Of a DNA stretch of 64,000 nt, positions 56,609-64,000 are shown piece by piece (positions within the stretch are counted from its first letter, which is position 1; every line of letters begins with the position of its first letter). The position numbers and the translations under genes are program-made. The notes below the pieces were generated by a model, which ran no database searches, had not been told where the DNA came from, and was given only the letters and a program-made list of their open reading frames with translations. Source of the DNA: Vigna angularis (taxonomy: Eukaryota > Streptophyta > Magnoliopsida > Fabales > Fabaceae); contig NC_068974.1 of NCBI RefSeq assembly GCF_016808095.1, positions 33,139,090 through 33,203,089 of the forward strand, written 5' to 3'.

Positions 56609-57060
56609 GAGAAACAAGAAGTTGAATCTGGCAGAGCCGGTTAGACAACTTCTAATCCATCCAAAAATACAATATAATTAAATAACAAGAACAATAACAT
56701 GTCTGGGGAAATAAGAAGTTGAATCTGGCAGAGCCGGTTAGACAACTTCTAATCCTTCCAAAAATGCAATAAAATAAATAAGTAAAACAATAAATAGTTT
56801 GGGGAAACAAGAAATTGAATCTGGCAGAGCCGATTAGACAATTTCTAATCCTTCCAAAATACAATAAAAATAAATAAGGAAAACAGTAAAATGTTTGGGG
56901 AAACAAGAAATTGAATCTGGCAGAGCCAGTTAGACAACTTCTAGTCCTTCCAAAATGTAATAAAAATAAATAAGGAAAGATATAAAAAAATTTGGGAAAA
57001 TAAGAAGTTGAATCTGGCAGAGCCGGTTAGACAACTTCTAGTCCATCCAAAAATACAAAA
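56609..57060. repeat. ~96-bp hairpin minisatellite, 5 copies
   Basis: Both stem types occur. One unit near 56905 has mismatched arms (GAAATTG with CAACTTC). Confidence 0.92.
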
Positions 57061-57842
57061 ATAAATAACTAATAACATACAAATGGCATAACATAATCAA
57101 CATCACATTTTACAACTATCACACTTGGATCTAAACACAGAAGCATGTTCTCATTCAAAATTCCAAATCATACAGAAACAAAATACTTCATATTCAAGAT
57201 CAAACAAAAACAACATATGCAAGAGTCAAGATAGTACAAAACAAAAAAACTTAAACGTAACTCCCCTTACCTCTATTCCAGACTTAGTTTCCTCTTCTCA
57301 AATCGATCTCCGGAAACTTCCAGAATTTCCCCTCTTCAACTAGAATTTCCTCAAACTCTTCTTCTCTCACAATTTCTCTAGAATTTTGGTGCAAATCTTC
57401 AGCCTCCCCCCTTGGCTATTTATAGCCAAAAAATTTTACTATTCATTTTTACTATTCATTTTTACTATTCATTTTTACTATTCAAAAATTATTTTTTATT
57501 CACCATTCTTATCTCTGAATGATTAATTCTACGTGGAGTGTTCTCTTCCACAATTTATTTTAATATATTTTTTTTTAACTATTCACTATTCACTACTCAC
57601 TATTTACTATTTACTATTTACTATTCATTTTTTTTTAACTCTTAAAATAAATTCTCAAATTTTTAAACTCCTTCCTTTGAAATTATTATTATTGTTACCT
57701 ATCATAAATTTTAATTTTTTTCTTACCATACTTTTATTAACTTTATAAAAATAAAAAAAAATAACTATTTATTAAATTTAAATATTTTACATGGGTCTTA
57801 CATTCTCCCCAACAACAAAAATTTTCGACCTCGAAAATTCGA

Positions 57843-58620
57843 CACCCCCAAAATATATTGTATTTTTATTTTTGTATTTTTGATATGATTTGATAAGGAA
57901 AGACAAAATTAAAAGCTAAATAATATTTTTTGTAATTTTATTATTTTCTCTTCTTTTTTCCTTTTTTTTAAAGCAAAACAAAACCATAAAACTCAAGAAA
58001 CATTTGTAATTTTTATTCCTGGGAACGATAAAAGCCTAAAATTTATTTTTGTGATTTTATGTTTTTTTATTTAAGCAAAATAACCTTTTAAAAGGAAAGA
58101 TAGCAACAAAACAATTTTTTTTTTGTGATTTGAGAATTTTTATTTAAGAAACAACATTATTTTAAAAGACAACAAGAAATGCTTTAAAAATTGTTTTTGT
58201 GATTTTATAATCTTTATTATAAGAAAAATAACATTATAAAAGGAAAGGTAAGGAACTATTTTTGTGATTTTTATATCTTATTGATGAAAAACAAAGAGAG
58301 ACAATAACGAAAATCTAAAAATTATTTTTGTGATTTTACAATTTCTATTTTTTTATTTTGTTAAAACAATGTTTACACAACGTGGGATGAAAAAAAAGCT
58401 AAGCTAATCCAAGGTCCAAACCCATTTTGGAGTCTCCATAAAACAAATGGACCAAAGTCCAAACTCCTTTTCAGAGTTTCAAAAACGGGCCACAAGGCCC
58501 GAGTGTTTTATTTCTTTTCTTCCAAATTTGAGAATTGGACCGAGCCCAAATTTCTTCCTCTTTTTCGCAAGATGAGTTAAAGCCCATGCACTTTCCTCCA
58601 AAAACACGGACCGGGCAGGA
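57843..58620. other. AT-rich DNA with degenerate repeats
   Basis: TTTTTGTGATTTTA-type phrases recur about every 60-70 bp to about 58345. Then comes AGTCCAAACTCC / CCAAACCCATTTTGG-type sequence. No gene is recognised. Confidence 0.55.
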
Positions 58621-59430
58621 GCCCAAACCTCATTTTGTAGGGTAAACTTTGTCAAGAGTCAGAAAAAGGGAGATCTCCTCTCCTTCCCTTCTCGGCAGCC
58701 AGCAGCCAGCAACAGGGGCAGTTTCCCCTTTCCTCCCCAAACCGATGCGGTGCAAGCGGCAATGGTAGAGGACTCCGATAGGGGTCGCTGCTGTGGAGTG
58801 GCGGAGGGAGACGGCGGCAAACACCATGGCGCCGGCGAGGGCTTTGAGGTTTTAGAACGGCGGCGGCCCCTGAAGGCGGAGTTCCTTGGCAAGACGACGA
58901 TGGCGAACTCGTCGTCTGGGGAGGCTAGTGGAAGGTGACCGGGACTTCGTGGTCGTGGCGGCGATGATTCGGGGTGGCTGATGGTGGAGGGAATGACTCG
59001 CGGTGGAGGTTGACGACGGCTTGGAGGTTGGTGAGTTGGGTGGTCGACGCTGGAGTTCGTGGTTGATGCAACTTCACGGCGGCGCGGTGAGGCTGAGGAA
59101 GTGGTGGGCGGGGGCGAGGAAGTTGGGTTTTACCACCGGTGATATGGTGGTTGATGAAAGCTGCGGCTGCCTGAGGCGATTTGACTGGGTTGATCTAGAC
59201 TTCTGGATTTGCTGTTTGCAGGTTCCGTTTTGACAAACGCTTTGCGGGATTGGGTCACGGTGGAGACAGGATGATGATGCTTTCGGTGGTGGGTTTGTCC
59301 GCGGGTGCGTTGATCCGGTGAGAAAAATGGGGATGAATTTGACGAATTCTAAAATGGAAAAGGTGGAAATCTGAAAGGGGCTGACGAAATTGAAGAGGAT
59401 GAGAGTAGATACTGTCTTGTATTTCCATTC
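58621..59430. other. GC-rich island, LTR-like
   Basis: A sharp rise in GC with GGCGG/CGGCG words in otherwise AT-rich DNA. Open frames exist on both strands, but none has a recognisable domain. The setting, with GACAAAATTGGATATTGACA further right at about 60931-60952, suggests promoter-region DNA of an Ogre/SNARE-like LTR rather than a gene. Confidence 0.45.
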
Positions 59431-61052
59431 CTAATTGAATTACAAGAAACTGAAAATGAAAGAAACCTTGAATCTGATTCTGAAAAGGGTGTTATGTTCA
59501 TTAGCTTTCATTTTTCTCTATTCTTGTAAATTTCTTATGGAAGAAATATTGGTTTCGAATGGTTGCTTGATGGATGAAACAAAAGGATATAAAGGTGATG
59601 AAGGAGGATACAAAGATAGCGTGAATTGACCAATGAGAAGAGTAATCGAGGATAAAGAGGTGTAATATTAATTATCAAACATATCAATCACATATTATAT
59701 AATCCCAACCAACCAGTTAAACACATTTCAAACATTCACAAGAATCCGAACTGCCACCAAATAACATAGTAAACTAGCTGACATACCTGTTGCTATCTTC
59801 TCTGTATTGTTTCTTTTTCGGTCCAGATCTCACCCTCTCGTTCTTTTCCTTTTTCTCCCTCTGGAAGGAGAATCCCCTTCGATTCCAGACTCTCCTCTCC
59901 TTAAATCGGCAGAAGATCAAAACTGTTGGCAAACTTTTACTGACAAATTGTTAAAGGTGGGAGACCTCAATTGGTACATATAAAAATATAGATAAAAATA
60001 GATCTTCTGTAGCTTGTGGGTCATGTTTTTCTATTGTCATGATTGATGCATTGTGGAAATGGTGGAGTAGGAAGACACCAAAGTGTCGGCAGTGAAGAAA
60101 AAAATGTTGAACAGCATGTGATTGATAATAAAATATGATGAATAAAAGATGAGTGAAGGTGGCGATTAAAAAATCTGAAATGGAATAAATGGAGGAAAAG
60201 GTACCGAAAAGTGGGATATAAATTAATGGAAGAAAAATTTCAATTGAGTGGAGAATGGTCGGATATAAATGAAAGCTATAAGTTATTATGAGTTGGTGAA
60301 GTGTAGAATAAAAGAAAAAGCTTGCAGAAAAAAAATAATAAATAGAAAACAAATCAAATAAAATCAAATATAATCTAATTAAACCAAATGAAATCAAATC
60401 AAATCATCTATATCAAAACAAAATAAATAGAAATAAAAAACAATAAATAAAATGAAACACAATTAAATCAAGAAAATAAAAATAAAATAAAAATATAATA
60501 ATAAAAAAATAACACCAAGTAAAATCAACTTAAGAAAATAGGAACATTCATTAAATAAAATAAACAAGAAAGAAAAACTGAAGACTTTAAAAACAAAACA
60601 ATAAATAAAAATCCAATCAAATATAATCAAATATAACCAAATATCACCAAATTAAACAAAATGAAATCAAATCACATAAATCACATCAAATCAATTTAAA
60701 ACAAATAAAAACAACTAACAAAATAATTTCACATCAAATCAAACCAAATAAAATAAAATCTTATAAAATAAAATTTAATAATAAAATCCATATAAAATCA
60801 CAACCAAATAAAAAAACATCGACTAACATCAAATTCAATAAAATGAAATACAACAATAAAAGAAAGAAATATTTAGATTTATTTTTTAATTTGACATATT
60901 TATTTCTTTTACTTTTTTATTATAAATTATTTGGACAAAATTGGATATTGACACGTACCGAAATGAAATAAAATAAACATGATAAAAGAAATATATTTTT
61001 TATTTTAAACTTTTATGTTTTTTTATATTAAAAATACATGGACAAAATTGGA
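59431..61052. other. AT-rich LTR-like DNA
   Basis: AAATCAAAT/ATAAAATAA-rich sequence with two similar termini, ATTGGATATTGACA (~60952) and ATTGGAGGTTGACA (~61052), like the LTR end at 20552. I could not find a matching TGTCGCAACC start. Confidence 0.45.
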
Positions 61053-61477
61053 GGTTGACAGCTGTCTCTCTTTATTTAGATTTTATCGTAATTAAAGATA
61101 AGTAAGGATAGAAACACTAATTTTGTTCGCATTTCAAAATGAACAATTAAAAATACGAAAAATAAGAAATCACATTCAACACTTAAAAAATAAAGAATCA
61201 CAATTAAACAATAAAAGATAACAAATCACAATCAAATACTTGAAACACGAGAAAATGGTTACCATTCAACAACACAAAGGGCATGAACAATGCCCACAAA
61301 AAACTTGAAAATTTTGACGATCACATTAACATGTAACGGGACTCCACATAACAAAAGAAAAGGATTTTTATGATTTCTATCATTATATATATATTTTTAT
61401 ATATTTTTTAAATTTTTAATTAATGGTGGGTGAGGGTATATTAATCATATGAATGACAAAATGAGGTGTGCTAAAAG

Positions 61478-61970
61478 ATTGGGTCCGACCAATGACTTTG
61501 CATAGGACCGAAATACCAATGAAAGAATTGGGCTTGACTAATGACTTTGGAGAGAGCCGACATACCAATGAAAGGATTGGGTCCGACCAATGACTTTGCA
61601 GAGGGTCAAGATTCCAATGAAAGAATTGGGGCCGACCAATGACTTTGTAGAGGACCGAGATACCAATGAAAAGATTGGGCCCGACCAATGACTTTGCAGA
61701 GGGTCGAGATACCAATGAAAGGATTGGGCCCGACCAATGACTTTGCAGAGGGCCGAGATACCAATGAATCTAGATTGGGCTCGACCAATGACTTTGCAGA
61801 GGGTCGAGATACCAATGAAGGGATTGAGCTTGACCAATGACTTTGCAAAGGGTCGAGATACCAATAAAGGATTGGGCTCGACCATTGCCTCGCAGAAGGC
61901 CGAGATACCAATAAATCTGGATTGGGCTCAACCATTGCCTCACAGAGGGCTGAGATACCAAAACTTTGTT
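61478..61970. repeat. ~61-bp tandem repeat, about 8 copies
   Basis: Unit core GGATTGGGCCCGACCAATGA then CTTTGCAGAGGG and CGAGATACCAATGAA. Several frames stay open across it on the minus strand, producing repetitive false ORFs. Confidence 0.93.
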
Positions 61971-62600
61971 GAAGTTCTTTAACTTTTACTGGAAAAATGA
62001 CCATTGCACAGCGGAGGGTCAATTTTCAAAGGATCCGGTGACCTTACACAATAAAGGGTCCCATTCCAAAACTTCCTTGAGGTTCACTTTCCAAAACTTT
62101 GTTATGTTTATTTTTTTCTCAAAAAAACTTTCTTGATATTGATCTCTTTTTCTTTAGCAACTTTTCTGGATGTTTAGTTTCTTTTCAACAAACTTTTATT
62201 CTTCTTGACAATTATCTTTCTTTCAAAATCTTTCTTCTTTTATTTTCCTCTCTTTTTGATTTTTTTTATTTTGAAATATTGAATGCGAAACACACAAAAT
62301 ACATTTTTTCTTTTTTAAAATCTTGATTGACTCGCTCTTATTGAAATGGGTGAAATGAAACTGAGTTTAGCGAGCTTGACAGCTATAGACTCATGTTTTA
62401 AAACAGAGACTTAATGGACACACAAACTGACCTTAATTGGCTAGACATATTAGGCTTATGAGGCCATACACATCGGGCTTACATGAGCCAAACAGACTGG
62501 ACTTAAGGGAAACAAACAAATATGGGTTTAATGGGCTAACCAAATTGGGTTTGACGAGTTAACATTTTAGACTCAACGGGTTTGACCAAACTAAGTTAAA
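61971..62600. other. T-rich and low-complexity DNA
   Basis: Contains TTTCTTT-rich sequence and then words like TTAATGGGCTAACCAAATTG that lead into the next tandem array. No gene seen. Confidence 0.5.
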
Positions 62601-62930
62601 ATGGTTAAACACATTTGACTTAACGAGTAGACAAATTGATTGAATTGGTGAGGAAGCACTAGACAGAAAGGTTAGCCAACTGGGCTTATGGGTTGGACAG
62701 ACTGGGCTTGAAGATTTAAACACATTTGACTTAACAGGTAGACAAATTGATTGAATTGGTACGGAAACACTAGACAAAGAGGTTAACCAACTGGGCTCAT
62801 GGGTTAGACAGACTGGGCTTGAAGATGTAAACACATTTGACTTAACAAGTAGACAAATTGCTTGAATGGGTAAGGAAACACTAGGCAGAGAGGTCAACCA
62901 ACTGGGCTTATGGGTTATTCAAATTGGGTT
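62600..62930. repeat. ~117-bp tandem repeat, about 3 copies
   Basis: Unit contains AACACATTTGACTTAAC, AGTAGACAAATTGATTGAA and CAACTGGGCTTATGGGTT. Confidence 0.88.
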
Positions 62931-64000
62931 TTAAATTTTTTTTAAAAAAAACCTTCATCTCCTAATGTTAAGCAAAATACTATTATTCTGTACATGATGC
63001 AAGACTATGAGAACATGATTTTTTTTAGAGTCAATGTGCTATCTTTGAATTCATCAAATTTATGTATCCTTTGAATCTTCTCTCTCTTCTTTTCCTCACT
63101 CATGGTTCTTTTTATCATTCATCATTCACACTTTTTTGAAATAATGGATGTCACACATTTTTGAAGTCAAATGTTTGAACATGGTGTTCTTGTGCTTGAC
63201 ATTTCTCTTGAAACACTAGTGTATGCATGCTTGATATCAAAGATTAGACAAATGTGTGAAAGGATAAATGAGGCCGAATAGGGTTGCCCCCAGTCTGTGA
63301 ATGGGTTTGGCAAGGATTGAACGAAAAGGATGCTCCCAAATGATCTGACCTTTCTTTTTTACTAGCTAGCAAGAAAATCCCTCTTCCTAAGACATTTCAT
63401 TTCTTTTTTTTCACTTTCTTTTTTTTTATAACTACATTGCAAGTCATTTCAACTTATCACACAATTAAGCTTTATGAAAATTGAAGAAATCATCATTCAA
63501 TCAATGTGGACTTTTATTGGGCTTGTAACAAGGTTATGGGCTCAAGGGTTTTCAAAGAAAGGATAAGGCCCAAACAAATGTTTCCATGTTATTATTCTTT
63601 TTTTGAAACAAGGGTTACCATTCTGGTCTTGAATTCTGCTAGTTGTCAACCACTTCAGTGTTTTACTCTTTTTCAAATTCTATTTCTCATTCTTTTCACT
63701 TATCACCGCTTAGTGATTTCTCTTTTTATTTACTTTTCTTGATGAACTTTCTTTGATCACTAAGTGTTCTTTGTTTGCATCTTGAGTTGACTTCTATTGT
63801 ATTGGTAACTTTTGTTGGGTCAATTTTGACAAAGAATTTATTCTTCTTTTGTTTTTGCTCAAATGGGGGTATCAATGGACATATATTTTTTGGAAGAAGA
63901 AAAACAGTCACACACAGTAATAATTTAAAAAAAATTAAATAATATTTATATATTAATTTAAAAACTTAAGAAAACTAAAAACTTAAAAAAAAAAAACTAA
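62931..64000. other. No recognisable feature
   Basis: T-rich non-coding DNA with TTCTTTTT tracts. No ORF shows a domain, and no LTR terminus is seen. Confidence 0.5.

Larger units (their letters stand above)
55744..57802 (-). mobile_element. Gypsy LTR, family C (minus), right arm of palindrome
   Basis: Minus strand TGTAAGACCCATG from 57802 to about 55744, nearly its full 3' end. Preceded on its sense strand by the polypurine tract and CGAGGTCGAAAAT tail at 57803-57842, so about 40 bp of element interior are mirrored too. Confidence 0.85.

Noticed and set aside
58630..59233. Several ORFs of 60-77 residues in GC-rich DNA
   Set aside because: High GC lowers stop frequency; no domain, overlapping frames on both strands, and an LTR-like context.
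61478..61970. CRISPR-like array
   Set aside because: Units are contiguous tandem repeats without unique spacers, in a plant nuclear context.
61538..62022. Repetitive minus-strand ORFs of 115-138 residues
   Set aside because: They read through the 61-bp tandem array in several frames at once.

Overview
This window looks like repeat-rich nuclear DNA from a dicot plant, most likely a legume. That assignment is inference. It rests on plant LTR-retrotransposons primed by initiator-Met tRNA, long LTRs resembling the Ogre/SNARE type of legumes, 5S-rRNA-like Cassandra-type LTRs, and WUSCHEL-related (WOX) homeobox sequences. No prokaryotic features, CRISPR arrays, tRNA genes or full rRNA genes were seen. 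Apart from one possible WOX-like gene (2690-3262), nearly everything is mobile or decayed sequence.

Layout. 1-4.0 kb: AT-rich intergenic DNA, a hAT-like MITE and the WOX-like ORF. 4.0-6.5 kb: a complete solo LTR with a 5-bp target duplication. 6.5-7.5 kb: an Ogre/SNARE-like LTR fragment on the minus strand. 7.5-17.85 kb: an endogenous copy of the replicase gene of a positive-strand alpha-like RNA virus (methyltransferase, acidic linker, superfamily 1 helicase, start of the polymerase region). It is decayed by stops and frameshifts and cut in two by a young, nearly complete Copia element (9779-16429, duplication TGATC). 17.9-21.4 kb: a WOX-like pseudogene split inside its homeobox by a 2.4-kb solo LTR (18138-20552, duplication GCTAT). 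An uninterrupted copy at 50.3-50.6 kb shows the empty site.

22-57.8 kb is a mosaic of Ty3/Gypsy chromovirus (Tekay-like) pieces. LTRs of three related families repeatedly stand in head-to-head or tail-to-tail inverted pairs, forming palindromes with arms of 1-2.6 kb. Within the mosaic lie a truncated Athila-like gag with its LTR (26.6-29.2 kb), Cassandra-type 5S-like LTRs, a gag-only non-autonomous LTR element (32200-37445, duplication GAAGA) nested in a Gypsy integrase, a Gypsy gag/protease fragment (44.45-46.0 kb), and a Gypsy RT-RNase H-integrase-chromodomain region (51.0-53.6 kb) that is almost open. 57.8-64 kb holds AT-rich, LTR-like and tandem-repeat DNA without recognisable coding capacity.

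Most interesting signals: the endogenous RNA-virus replicase; a hairpin near the 3' part of several LTR families whose stem differs in sequence but stays complementary; a hairpin-forming ~96-bp minisatellite with paired changes in both stem arms; the WOX homeobox interrupted by a solo LTR; and the cluster of LTR palindromes.
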